Origin: Cytobacillus oceanisediminis 2691
GTDB lineage: Bacteria > Bacillota > Bacilli > Bacillales > Cytobacillaceae
DNA: 64,000 nucleotides
Assembly (NCBI RefSeq): GCF_007678455.1
Contig: NZ_VEEP01000005.1
Span: 170,380-234,379 of the forward strand
Reading direction: 5' to 3'
The notes beneath the pieces are model-generated. The model did no database searches. It was not told where the DNA came from and saw only the letters and a list, made by a program, of their open reading frames with translations. Shown here one piece after another: positions 19,345-27,392 of this stretch. Position 1 is the stretch's first letter. Every line of letters begins with the position of its first letter. The translations under genes and the position numbers were made by a program.

Positions 19345-19911
19345 ATGACAGACAAATCGAAGAAATTGCCTCTGGAAGAGCAAGAGCAACTGCTACTGAT
19401 TTTAAAAACACGTTTTGAAAAAAATATGAATCGGCATAAAGATATTGTCTGGGAGGATGTACAAGCCAGGCTTGAATTGAACCCGGAAAAAATATGGTCA
19501 CTCAACGAGATGGAAAGAACAGGCGGAGAACCGGATGTTGTTGGCACTGAGAAAGAGACAGGAGCATACCTTTTCTACGACTGCTCAGCTGAAAGTCCAA
19601 AAGGCCGCAGAAGTGTTTGTTATGACCGTGAAGCGCTTGAGTCCAGGAAAAAGCATCCACCTGAAAATAACGCCATGGATATGGCAGCTGACATGGGAAT
19701 TGAACTTTTAACAGAGCAGCAATATAGAAAGCTGCAAGAGCTCGGGAATTTCGATTTGAAAACATCGAGCTGGGTGCAAACACCTGATCATATTAGAAGC
19801 CTTGGAGGCGCAGTTTTCTGTGACCGCCGCTACAATATGGTGTTTTTATATCACAATGGAGCAGATTCGTACTACGCTGCAAGAGGATTCCGCGGAGTCC
19901 TCAAGGTGTAA
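19345..19911 (+). CDS. DUF4256 domain protein
   Basis: Soluble protein of 188 residues that matches the DUF4256 family as I recall it: LKTRFEKNMNRH, WSLNEMERTGGEPDVV, FYDCSAESPKGRRSVCYDREAL, MGIELLTEQQYRKLQ and CDRRYNMVFLYHNGADSYY. Function is unknown. ATG 19345 follows AGGAGG. It starts 73 bp after phoR and could be read through from it. A PhoP-box-like array and a terminator lie between it and hflK. Confidence 0.8.
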   Translation: MTDKSKKLPLEEQEQLLLILKTRFEKNMNRHKDIVWEDVQARLELNPEKIWSLNEMERTGGEPDVVGTEKETGAYLFYDCSAESPKGRRSVCYDREALESRKKHPPENNAMDMAADMGIELLTEQQYRKLQELGNFDLKTSSWVQTPDHIRSLGGAVFCDRRYNMVFLYHNGADSYYAARGFRGVLKV

Positions 19912-19957
19912 GTTCGCAATTGGCCAAAAAGCTTTGGTGAAGAGAGGTTTTTCCAAA

Positions 19958-20007
19958 TTTACATAGTCTTAACAAGGGATTTAATTTTTCTTAACACTTT
20001 CTTGTTA
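19958..20007 (+). promoter_or_regulatory. PhoP-box-like array of five hexamers
   Basis: Hexamers sit at an exact 11-bp period: TTTACA 19958, TTAACA 19969, TTTAAT 19980, TTAACA 19991 and the weaker TTGTTA 20002. This is the spacing and sequence of the Bacillus PhoP box. A -10-like TATCAT at 20006 would start a transcript near 20018. Confidence 0.65.
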
Positions 20008-20047
20008 TCATCATTAGTGAAAACCCCTTCATCCAAGGAGCCGAAAG

Positions 20048-20078
20048 AAGCACAAGCAGACCCCGCTTGTGCTTTTTT
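20048..20078 (+). terminator. intrinsic terminator between DUF4256 gene and hflK
   Basis: AGCACAAGC/GCTTGTGCT 9-bp stem, 7-nt loop, then six T. It would end a transcript begun at the PhoP-box array after only about 60 nt, or simply end the DUF4256 mRNA. Confidence 0.85.
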
Positions 20079-20196
20079 CATACCCAAAAATTCCACTCCG
20101 GCAAAATAATATTACAAATCTCATGCATTTTGAAACTTTTCTGACTTATAAACGTAAAAATCAACATAGACAGAAACACAGGAAGAGGGGAATCAG

Positions 20197-21165
20197 ATGG
20201 TGAGCCTAAAAAAGATTTACGTGACGAGCGGGATTGTCGTTCTTGCCATTATTTTAGGACTTTCTGCTTTTACGACCTGGTATACGGTCGATGAATCAGA
20301 ACAGGCGGTCATTTTGACATTTGGCAAGGTGGAGGAAGGAATCAGCGAACCTGGCTTGCATTTCAAGCTTCCTTGGCCGATTCAGAGTATTGAGAAGTTA
20401 TCGAAGGAAACATTCAGCCTTCAGTTCGGCTATGAAGAGAAAAATGGAGAAATCGTCGAGTTTCCAGATGAAACGAAAATGATCACCGGTGACGAGAATA
20501 TTGTGCTGGCCGACCTGGTTGTTCAATGGAAAATTACTGACCCGGCAAAATATTTATACAATGCGGATAATCCTAGAGAAATTTTGTATGATTCAACTTC
20601 AGCGTCTGTCAGAAGTATCATTGGCAGTTCCAAAATTGATGATGCCCTTACATCCGGGAAGGCACAAATTGAAGCAGATGTCCGTGACTTATTGTCATCA
20701 TTGATTGAAAAATACGATATGGGGATTTCCGTCCTTGGTGTAAAACTTCAGGATGTTGAACTGCCAAACCAAGAAGTCCGGAAAGCTTTTACCGATGTAA
20801 CGGATGCCCGTGAGACGATGAATACCAAAATAAATGAAGCGAAGAAGTACCGTAACCAGAAACTGAACGAAGCACAGGGTGAAAAGGATGCGCTCATTTC
20901 AAGGGCAGAAGGTGAAAAAGCTGCAAGAATAGAAAGGGCGCGCGGTGACGTGGCCGTATTCAATAAGCTGTATGTTGAATATAAATCGGATCCGGAAATC
21001 ACCAGACAGCGTCTAATATTGGAAACACTTGAGCAGGTTCTGCCGGGAACGGAAATATACATCATGAATGATGACGGAAATACAATGAAGTACTTCCCGA
21101 TTCGCCCGCTTGAAACAGAAAAGCCTAAGTCAGAGAAGGAAGGCAGTGAGAAGAATAATGGCTGA
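20197..21165 (+). CDS. hflK: HflK-like SPFH/band 7 membrane protein
   Basis: SPFH-domain protein of 322 residues that in other bacteria pairs with HflC and controls the FtsH membrane protease. One N-terminal membrane segment (about residues 8-28) is followed by the band 7 domain (DESEQAVILTFGKV, EPGLHFKLPWPIQ) and a long coiled-coil rich in EA/EK (about 210-260). The C-terminal tail is charged. ATG 20197 has AAGAGGGG upstream. It overlaps hflC by 8 bp. B. subtilis 168 has no hflKC at this place, so this pair is an insertion relative to that genome. Confidence 0.85.
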   Translation: MVSLKKIYVTSGIVVLAIILGLSAFTTWYTVDESEQAVILTFGKVEEGISEPGLHFKLPWPIQSIEKLSKETFSLQFGYEEKNGEIVEFPDETKMITGDENIVLADLVVQWKITDPAKYLYNADNPREILYDSTSASVRSIIGSSKIDDALTSGKAQIEADVRDLLSSLIEKYDMGISVLGVKLQDVELPNQEVRKAFTDVTDARETMNTKINEAKKYRNQKLNEAQGEKDALISRAEGEKAARIERARGDVAVFNKLYVEYKSDPEITRQRLILETLEQVLPGTEIYIMNDDGNTMKYFPIRPLETEKPKSEKEGSEKNNG

Positions 21166-22093
21166 TCAAAAAGTGATTGATTTGAAGGAACGAGGCGGCG
21201 GTTCGTTCAATTGGAGAAATTATACCAAGATGGGGATTTTCCTGATTATTCTCATTGCCCTTCTTGTTTTCATTTTCACCAACGTTTTCGTGGTAAAACA
21301 AGGCGAGTACAAGGTCGTCAGACAGTTCGGTGAGGTCGTTCGGATTATTAAGGAACCTGGGCTTAACTACAAAGTCCCGTTTATCCAGAGCGTATCCACT
21401 CTGCCAAAGTATCAAATGACCTATGATGTCTCGCAGGCAGAAATCAATACAAAGGACAAAAAAAGAATCCTCATTGATAATTACGCGATCTGGCGAATTG
21501 AAGATCCGAAAAAAATGATTTCCAATGCAAGGACGCTTGAAGGTGCGGAATCGCGCATGGAAGAATTCATCTACTCTGTTGTCCGTTCTGAACTGGGGCA
21601 GCTAGACTATGATGAAATCATCAACGATGAAAAATCCTCACGTGGTTCATTGAATGACAGGGTGACTGAAAAGGTCAATGAATTGCTGGCTGGCGGCAAC
21701 TATGGTGTCGTTGTTACAGATGTCCGGATGAAAAGAACAGATCTTCCTGCGGAAAACGAGAAATCGGTCTTCACTCGTATGATCTCCGAACGTGAAACAA
21801 AGGCGCAGGAATATCTATCAATGGGTGATGCTGAAAAGAACAGGGTCATTGCCCAGACAGACCGTGAAGTAAAAGAGATTTTGGCAAAGGCGACAGCTGA
21901 CGCAGAAACCATCCGCGGTGAAGGAGAAGGGGAAGCCGCAAAAGTATATAATCAAACATTCTCAAAAGATCCAGAGTTTTATACCATGTTCCGTACCCTG
22001 GAATCCTATAAAAAGACAATCAACGGCGAGACCGTCATTGTCCTCCCATCTGATTCACCTTACGCAAGGATGCTGATGGGTTACACAGATTAA
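21158..22093 (+). CDS. hflC: HflC-like SPFH/band 7 membrane protein
   Basis: Partner of HflK, 311 residues. One membrane segment (about residues 22-45) is followed by the band 7 domain (VVKQGEYKVVRQFGEVV, EPGLNYKVPFIQSV) and a helical C-terminal part. The latter ends in the family tail TMFRTLESYKKTI, with VLPSDSPYARML near the end. The ATG at 21158 lies inside the end of hflK, so the two are coupled. The complex is expected to face the outside of the membrane and to work with FtsH, which is not in this window. Confidence 0.87.
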   Translation: MADQKVIDLKERGGGSFNWRNYTKMGIFLIILIALLVFIFTNVFVVKQGEYKVVRQFGEVVRIIKEPGLNYKVPFIQSVSTLPKYQMTYDVSQAEINTKDKKRILIDNYAIWRIEDPKKMISNARTLEGAESRMEEFIYSVVRSELGQLDYDEIINDEKSSRGSLNDRVTEKVNELLAGGNYGVVVTDVRMKRTDLPAENEKSVFTRMISERETKAQEYLSMGDAEKNRVIAQTDREVKEILAKATADAETIRGEGEGEAAKVYNQTFSKDPEFYTMFRTLESYKKTINGETVIVLPSDSPYARMLMGYTD

Positions 22094-22105
22094 TAGAAGG
22101 CTGAC

Positions 22106-22173
22106 AAAGGCCGTTATTTTTCTTTCTATCATCTCTCATGATAAAATAGGAAGGAATCTAACGGTCTTTTTTT
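22106..22173 (+). terminator. long composite terminator after hflC
   Basis: Three nested pairings form one long hairpin: AAGGCCGTTA with TAACGGTCTT, CTTTCTAT with ATAGGAAG, and ATCAT with ATGAT at the tip. Seven T residues follow. Confidence 0.8.
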
Positions 22174-22208
22174 ATATAAAATTCCCATGATACTGGAGGA
22201 GGAATGAC

Positions 22209-24839
22209 ATGTCCAAGAAGCTTGTATTGATCGACGGCAATAGTATCGCCTACCGCGCATTTTTCGCTTTGCCGCTGTTGAATAATGAAAAAGGGATACA
22301 TACAAATGCAGTTTACGGTTTTACCATGATGCTGATGAAGATTCTCGAGGATGAAAAGCCTACTCATATTCTCGTTGCGTTCGATGCAGGAAAAACGACG
22401 TTCAGGCATAAAACATTCAGTGAATATAAAGGTGGCAGGCAAAAGACGCCGCCGGAGCTTTCCGAGCAATTCCCATTCATCCGTGAATTACTGACGGCTT
22501 ACGGGATCGCCCAATATGAGCTGGAAAATTATGAAGCCGATGATATCATTGGTACATTAAGTTTGCTGGCCGAAAAAGACGGATTTGAAACGAAGGTCAT
22601 ATCGGGTGATAAGGACTTGACTCAGTTGAGCTCCGACAAAACGACTGTCAGCATCACCCGGAAGGGCATCACGGATATCGAGGAATACACCCCGGAACAT
22701 ATCCTGGAGAAATACGGGCTGACAGCACAACAAATCATCGATATGAAAGGGCTTATGGGGGATGCATCAGATAATATACCGGGAGTTCCTGGTGTAGGGG
22801 AAAAGACGGCTATCAAGCTGCTGAAAGAGCATGGCACGCTTGAAAAGCTGATTGAATCGATTGATCAGGTCAACGGGAAAAAACTCAAGGAAAAGCTTGA
22901 GGAATTCAAAGACCAGGCGATCATGAGCAAAGAACTTGCGACCATCACCCGTGAAGCTCCGGTGGGAATCGAGTTAAGCGAACTTGAATATGAAGGCGCA
23001 GAGAACGAGAAGCTGGTGAAGATGTTCAAGGAACTGGGATTCAACTCGTTATTGGACAAGCTTGGCGCGGAAGCAGTGACTGAAAATGTCGAGCTTGAAG
23101 ACATTGAGTTCAAACAGCTCGAGGCAGTCGATCCAAACATTTTTGCGAAAGAAAACGGCTTTTATGTCGAGGTGCTTGAGGATAACTATCACTATGCAGA
23201 TATCATCGGTTTTGCGGTCGTGAATGAAAACGGGCACTATTATCTGCCTGTGCAAACCGCTTTGGAGTCTGAAGAGTTCAAAAAATGGGCAGAAGATGAG
23301 TCCAGCAAAAAGACAGTCTATGATGCGAAACGTTCCGAGGTTTCCTTGCGCCATCACGGAATCCATCTGAAAGGCGCCGAATTCGATGTGTCACTAGCAT
23401 CCTATATCATCAATCCTTCCGAATCGCCGGACGACCTGGCTGCCATAGCCAGGCAGCATGGCTTCATAAGCGTACAGTCTGATGATGCGGTCTATGGAAA
23501 AGGCGCCAGACGGAAGATCCCGGATGAAACAATACTAGGGGAACACCTGGTGCGCAAAGCAGATGTTCTGGTGTCCATAAAGGAAAAGCTTGAGCAGGAA
23601 CTGTGGGATAATGACCAGCATGATTTGTTCAGCAGCCTGGAAATGCCATTGTCACTGGTGCTGGCGGATATGGAATACCTTGGCGTCAAGCTTGATATGG
23701 TCCGCCTTGAAAACATGGGCGAAGAAATCAAAGGGCGTCTTGCTGAAATCGAAATGAAGATTTTCGAAATGGCAGGAGAACAATTCAATATCAATTCACC
23801 GAAGCAATTAGGTGTCATTCTGTTCGAAAAACTGGGTCTTCCTGCTGCCAAAAAGACGAAGACCGGTTATTCAACTTCAGCAGACGTACTGGAAAAATTG
23901 GCGCCTAAGCATAAAATCATCGAAGAAATCCTAAATTATCGCCAGCTTGGCAAGCTGCAATCAACCTATATTGAGGGGCTGCAAAAGGTTGTAAATAAGG
24001 AAACCGAAAAAGTCCATACAAGGTTCAACCAGGCCCTCACCGCTACAGGGAGGCTCAGTTCAACGGACCCTAACCTGCAGAATATTCCGATTCGACTTGA
24101 AGAAGGCCGGAAAATCAGGCAGGCATTCGTTCCTTCAGAGAAAGACTGGGTGATTTTTGCGGCTGACTATTCGCAAATTGAATTGCGTGTCCTTGCCCAT
24201 ATAGCCGGGGACGAAAAACTGATCGATGCATTCCGCCATGACATGGATATTCATACTAAGACAGCGATGGAAGTTTTCCATGTCGGAAAAGATGAGGTCA
24301 CTTCAAATATGCGCCGCCATGCGAAAGCGGTAAACTTCGGGATTGTTTACGGAATCAGCGATTATGGTTTATCCCAGAGCCTGAACATCACGAGGAAGGA
24401 AGCCGGAGAATTCATCGAACGCTATCTTGAGAGCTACCCTGGGGTAAAAGACTATATGGATGAAATCGTGATAGATGCGAAGGCGAAAGGGTATGTCCAG
24501 ACATTGTTGCACCGACGCAGGTATATACCGGAAATCACTGCGCGCAACTTCAACCTGAGAAGTTTTGCGGAACGGACAGCGATGAATACGCCTATACAGG
24601 GAAGCGCTGCTGATATCATCAAAAAAGCGATGATCGATATGGCTGAAAGGCTGCGTGAAGAAGGCTTGAAGACTAGGCTGCTCCTCCAGGTGCACGATGA
24701 ATTGATTTTCGAGGCGCCGCAGGATGAAATTGAGCAGCTGAAGAAAATAGTCCCGGATGTCATGGAAAATGCAATCGAATTAAAGGTTCCTTTGAAGGTG
24801 GACTTCTCATACGGTCCAACCTGGTATGATGCGAAGTAA
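22209..24839 (+). CDS. polA: DNA polymerase I
   Basis: Repair and Okazaki-fragment polymerase of 876 residues. The 5' nuclease domain fills about residues 1-290 (LVLIDGNSIAYRAFFALP, YEADDIIGTL, GDASDNIPGVPGVGEKTA). A 3'-5' exonuclease-like domain follows, but its first motif reads YVEV instead of DxE, so proofreading is probably lost as in other Bacillus Pol I enzymes. The polymerase domain has motif A (FAADYSQIELRVLAH), the O helix (RRHAKAVNFGIVYG) and motif C (LQVHDELIFE). ATG 22209 has GGAGGAGG before it. It lies 38 bp before mutM. Confidence 0.98.
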   Translation: MSKKLVLIDGNSIAYRAFFALPLLNNEKGIHTNAVYGFTMMLMKILEDEKPTHILVAFDAGKTTFRHKTFSEYKGGRQKTPPELSEQFPFIRELLTAYGIAQYELENYEADDIIGTLSLLAEKDGFETKVISGDKDLTQLSSDKTTVSITRKGITDIEEYTPEHILEKYGLTAQQIIDMKGLMGDASDNIPGVPGVGEKTAIKLLKEHGTLEKLIESIDQVNGKKLKEKLEEFKDQAIMSKELATITREAPVGIELSELEYEGAENEKLVKMFKELGFNSLLDKLGAEAVTENVELEDIEFKQLEAVDPNIFAKENGFYVEVLEDNYHYADIIGFAVVNENGHYYLPVQTALESEEFKKWAEDESSKKTVYDAKRSEVSLRHHGIHLKGAEFDVSLASYIINPSESPDDLAAIARQHGFISVQSDDAVYGKGARRKIPDETILGEHLVRKADVLVSIKEKLEQELWDNDQHDLFSSLEMPLSLVLADMEYLGVKLDMVRLENMGEEIKGRLAEIEMKIFEMAGEQFNINSPKQLGVILFEKLGLPAAKKTKTGYSTSADVLEKLAPKHKIIEEILNYRQLGKLQSTYIEGLQKVVNKETEKVHTRFNQALTATGRLSSTDPNLQNIPIRLEEGRKIRQAFVPSEKDWVIFAADYSQIELRVLAHIAGDEKLIDAFRHDMDIHTKTAMEVFHVGKDEVTSNMRRHAKAVNFGIVYGISDYGLSQSLNITRKEAGEFIERYLESYPGVKDYMDEIVIDAKAKGYVQTLLHRRRYIPEITARNFNLRSFAERTAMNTPIQGSAADIIKKAMIDMAERLREEGLKTRLLLQVHDELIFEAPQDEIEQLKKIVPDVMENAIELKVPLKVDFSYGPTWYDAK

Positions 24840-24877
24840 AGGAAAGACAAGAGAGAAAAAAAGAAAGGCGGGATAGG

Positions 24878-25705
24878 ATGCCTGAGCTTCCAGAAGTAGA
24901 AACCGTCAGGGGCACGCTTGAGGTACTTGCAGTTGGCAAAAAAATTAGCCAGGTGTCGGTTTTTTGGCCCAAGATGATCAAAAAGCCGAGTGAAGTTGAG
25001 CAATTTAATGATGCCCTACGCGGTCAGACAATCAGTGAAATCGGCAGGAGAGGCAAATTCCTGATATTTTATACAGATGACTATGCGCTTGTCTCCCATC
25101 TTAGAATGGAAGGGAAATACGGTTTGTTCAGCGCAGATGAACCTGTTGAAAAACATACCCATGTCATTTTTCATTTTACCGATGGGAAAGAATTGCGCTA
25201 TAAGGATGTCCGCAAATTTGGGACAATGCACCTTTACGCCAAAGGGACGGAATTCGATTCGCAGCCGCTCGCTGATTTGGGACCTGAGCCATTTTCAGGA
25301 GACTTCTCAGTAGAATGGCTTTCGGAAAAGCTTAAAAGGACCAACCGGAAAATAAAGTCTGCACTGCTTGATCAAAAGATCCTTGTCGGTCTCGGGAATA
25401 TTTATGTCGATGAGGCGCTTTTCCGGGCGAAAATCCACCCGGAACGAATTGCGAACTCATTGTCTCGGGAGGAAGAAGCTGTCCTCTACCGGGAAATTGT
25501 CAGTACTCTCTCTGAGGCTGTAGAGAAGGGCGGCAGCACAATACGATCCTATGTAAATTCACAGGGGCAGATCGGCATGTTCCAGCTACAGCTGCTGGTG
25601 TATGGCCGAAAAAATGAACCATGCAAGGTGTGTGGCACACCACTGGAAAAAACAGTCGTCGGAGGACGGGGTACCCACTTCTGTCCAACATGCCAAAAAC
25701 TGTGA
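24878..25705 (+). CDS. mutM: formamidopyrimidine-DNA glycosylase (Fpg)
   Basis: Removes 8-oxoguanine and ring-opened purines and cuts the DNA strand. The 275-residue protein begins MPELPEVETVRG, with catalytic Pro2 and Glu3. It has the H2TH region (LLDQKILVGLGNIYVDEALF) and a C-terminal CxxC...CxxC zinc finger (CKVCGTPL, HFCPTC). It follows polA closely and is probably co-transcribed with it. Confidence 0.97.
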   Translation: MPELPEVETVRGTLEVLAVGKKISQVSVFWPKMIKKPSEVEQFNDALRGQTISEIGRRGKFLIFYTDDYALVSHLRMEGKYGLFSADEPVEKHTHVIFHFTDGKELRYKDVRKFGTMHLYAKGTEFDSQPLADLGPEPFSGDFSVEWLSEKLKRTNRKIKSALLDQKILVGLGNIYVDEALFRAKIHPERIANSLSREEEAVLYREIVSTLSEAVEKGGSTIRSYVNSQGQIGMFQLQLLVYGRKNEPCKVCGTPLEKTVVGGRGTHFCPTCQKL

Positions 25706-25742
25706 ACATATAATCGCCTGTTGATTTTCTCACCATATCTAG

Positions 25743-25783
25743 GCTCCTTCCATATACTAACGTAGCGATTGACAGGAAGGAGC
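25743..25783 (+). promoter_or_regulatory. hairpin covering the ytaF ribosome site
   Basis: GCTCCTTCC (25743-25751) pairs perfectly with GGAAGGAGC (25775-25783), which contains the ytaF AAGGAG site; the loop has 23 nt. The loop region begins with CATATACT, which resembles a sporulation-sigma -10 element, so a local promoter could give mRNA without the left arm. Confidence 0.55.
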
Positions 25784-25790
25784 TCAGTTT

Positions 25791-26423
25791 ATGGCACAAA
25801 TAATCTCCCTGCTTTTACTTGCATTCGCTGTCAGTCTTGACAGTTTCAGTGTAGGGTTAACGTATGGATTGCGGAAAATGAAAATCCCGGTTAAATCGAT
25901 TGCTGTTATTGCGGTCTGTTCAGCGGCCGTTCTGATGGCTGCCATGATGATCGGACATTTTCTTGAGAGCTTTTTTTCACCTGAATTGGCAGAGACAATT
26001 GGTGGCACTGTCTTGATAGTATTGGGCGGATGGGTGTTATTCCAGTTTTTTCGCAATGACCAGTCAGAGATGCTCTGTCATGAAAAAATCATCCTGAATT
26101 TTGAGATTAAATCACTTGGCATTGTTATCAATATTTTGAAGAAGCCGATGTCGGCAGACTTTGACCGATCGGGTACAATCAATGGAATCGAAGCCGTCAT
26201 GCTCGGTCTCGCCCTGTCTCTTGATGCATTCGGAGCCGGGATCGGTGCTGCCTTATTGGGCTTTTCGCCCGGCTATCTGGCTTTGACGGTTGCCTGTATG
26301 AGTTCATTTTTCGTCTATGCCGGCATGAGAATGGGCAGCTATTTTTCAGAGAGGAGCTGGCTGCAGAAGTTCTCATTCGTACCTGGAATCTTATTGATCA
26401 TAATTGGACTGCTCAAGCTTTAG
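25791..26423 (+). CDS. ytaF: sporulation membrane protein YtaF (MntP-like)
   Basis: Membrane protein of 210 residues with six likely membrane helices in two related halves. Each half carries the signature of small cation-efflux relatives (LAFAVSLDSFSVGLTYG in the first, LALSLDAFGAGIGAAL in the second). The middle loop has DRSGTINGIEA. YtaF is listed with sporulation genes; the transported ion is unknown, though the fold resembles manganese exporter MntP. ATG 25791 follows GGAAGGAGC. It overlaps no neighbour; coaE starts 26 bp later. Confidence 0.85.
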   Translation: MAQIISLLLLAFAVSLDSFSVGLTYGLRKMKIPVKSIAVIAVCSAAVLMAAMMIGHFLESFFSPELAETIGGTVLIVLGGWVLFQFFRNDQSEMLCHEKIILNFEIKSLGIVINILKKPMSADFDRSGTINGIEAVMLGLALSLDAFGAGIGAALLGFSPGYLALTVACMSSFFVYAGMRMGSYFSERSWLQKFSFVPGILLIIIGLLKL

Positions 26424-26448
26424 CGGTCTGTTTGAAAGGATAAAACAA

Positions 26449-27045
26449 ATGTCATTAATCATTGGATTAACCGGAAGTATAGCGAGCGGGAAAAGCACGG
26501 TATCGGCCATGTTCACTGAGCTTGGCATCACTGTGATCGATGCTGATATCGAAGCGAGGCTTGCTGTTGAGCCAGGAGAAAAAGCATACAATGATATTGT
26601 CAGCCATTTTGGCACAGAAGTTTTAGAAGAAGATGGCACTATCAATCGCCCTGCCTTAGGGTCGATCATTTTTAACAATGAGGAAAAAAGGTTGCTGCTC
26701 AACTCAATCGTCCATCCCGCCGTACGTGAGAGGATGGCCATGAAAAGGCAGCAAGCTGAAGCTGCCAATGAAAAAGCAGTGGTCCTGGACATACCATTGC
26801 TGTTTGAAAGCAAGCTCACAGGCCTGGTCGAAAAGATCATCGTTGTCTACGTGGATGAGAAGACCCAACTGGAGAGGCTGATGTCCAGGAATGGTTTCTC
26901 CGAAGATGAAGCACTTTCAAGGATCAAGTCGCAGATGCCTTTGAAGGATAAAGTGGATTTGGCAGATGAAGTCATCGACAACACAGGAACAATTGAGCAA
27001 TCAAGGCAGCAATTGAAGAAAATCCTGAATAAATGGGGAATCTAA
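26449..27045 (+). CDS. coaE: dephospho-CoA kinase
   Basis: Last step of coenzyme A synthesis, adding the 3'-phosphate to dephospho-CoA. The 198-residue protein has the P-loop GLTGSIASGKST at residues 6-17, DADIEAR, the CoA region HPAVRERM and the lid with LMSRNGFSEDEALSRI. ATG 26449 follows AAAGGA at 26435; the frame upstream overlaps ytaF but lacks a ribosome site. A terminator follows directly. Confidence 0.95.
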   Translation: MSLIIGLTGSIASGKSTVSAMFTELGITVIDADIEARLAVEPGEKAYNDIVSHFGTEVLEEDGTINRPALGSIIFNNEEKRLLLNSIVHPAVRERMAMKRQQAEAANEKAVVLDIPLLFESKLTGLVEKIIVVYVDEKTQLERLMSRNGFSEDEALSRIKSQMPLKDKVDLADEVIDNTGTIEQSRQQLKKILNKWGI

Positions 27046-27068
27046 AGAGCCGAATAGGCTCTTTTTTC
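27044..27068 (+). terminator. intrinsic terminator after coaE
   Basis: AAAGAGCC paired with GGCTCTTT, 5-nt loop, then TTTT; it begins in the coaE stop codon. Confidence 0.88.
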
Positions 27069-27259
27069 TTTTGCCGTTAACCTGGTTATTGCCATATTAC
27101 TAAAAGCCCTTCTGGTCAGTACACCTTCCGCTATGGCCGAGCTTCCGGTTATACCCCTGTTACAGCCCAAATAAATACCTGTTGGCTCAATATCATCTTT
27201 GTTTCAGGATTTTTAATCTTCGTTTCAATAAAATCCACTCAAGAAATACTTGTCTTTAC

Positions 27260-27274
27260 TGATAATTATTATCA
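27260..27274. promoter_or_regulatory. perfect 7-1-7 Fur box upstream of gapB
   Basis: TGATAATTATTATCA is identical to the 7-1-7 Fur box of Bacillus as I know it (TGATAAT-N-ATTATCA). It lies about 70 bp before the predicted gapB transcription start. The preceding 190 bp (27069-27259) show no gene that I can support. Confidence 0.65.
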
Positions 27275-27309
27275 GAATTATTTTAAATTTTAAATGTGTG
27301 CAATTATAT

Positions 27310-27338
27310 ATCACAAATAATTTTTAATATGTTATACT
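27310..27338 (+). promoter_or_regulatory. gapB promoter overlapped by a CcpN-like operator
   Basis: ATCACA (27310) and TATACT (27333-27338) are 17 bp apart. TATGTTATACT (27328-27338) fits the CcpN operator consensus TRTGHYATAYW, as I recall it, at all 11 positions and covers the -10 box. Confidence 0.6.
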
Positions 27339-27361
27339 AATACCATAACAAAGGGTTATTA

Positions 27362-27372
27362 AGTATAACACT
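27362..27372 (-). promoter_or_regulatory. second CcpN-like operator of gapB
   Basis: On the - strand AGTGTTATACT fits 10 of 11 positions of TRTGHYATAYW. Two sites, one at the -10 box and one after the start of transcription, match the arrangement described for CcpN at B. subtilis gapB. Confidence 0.5.
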
Positions 27373-27392
27373 AATTCGGAAGGGGCCGTACA

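Noticed and set aside
20018-20110. A 30-codon GTG frame after the PhoP-box array
   Set aside because: It has no ribosome site and runs through the terminator hairpin.
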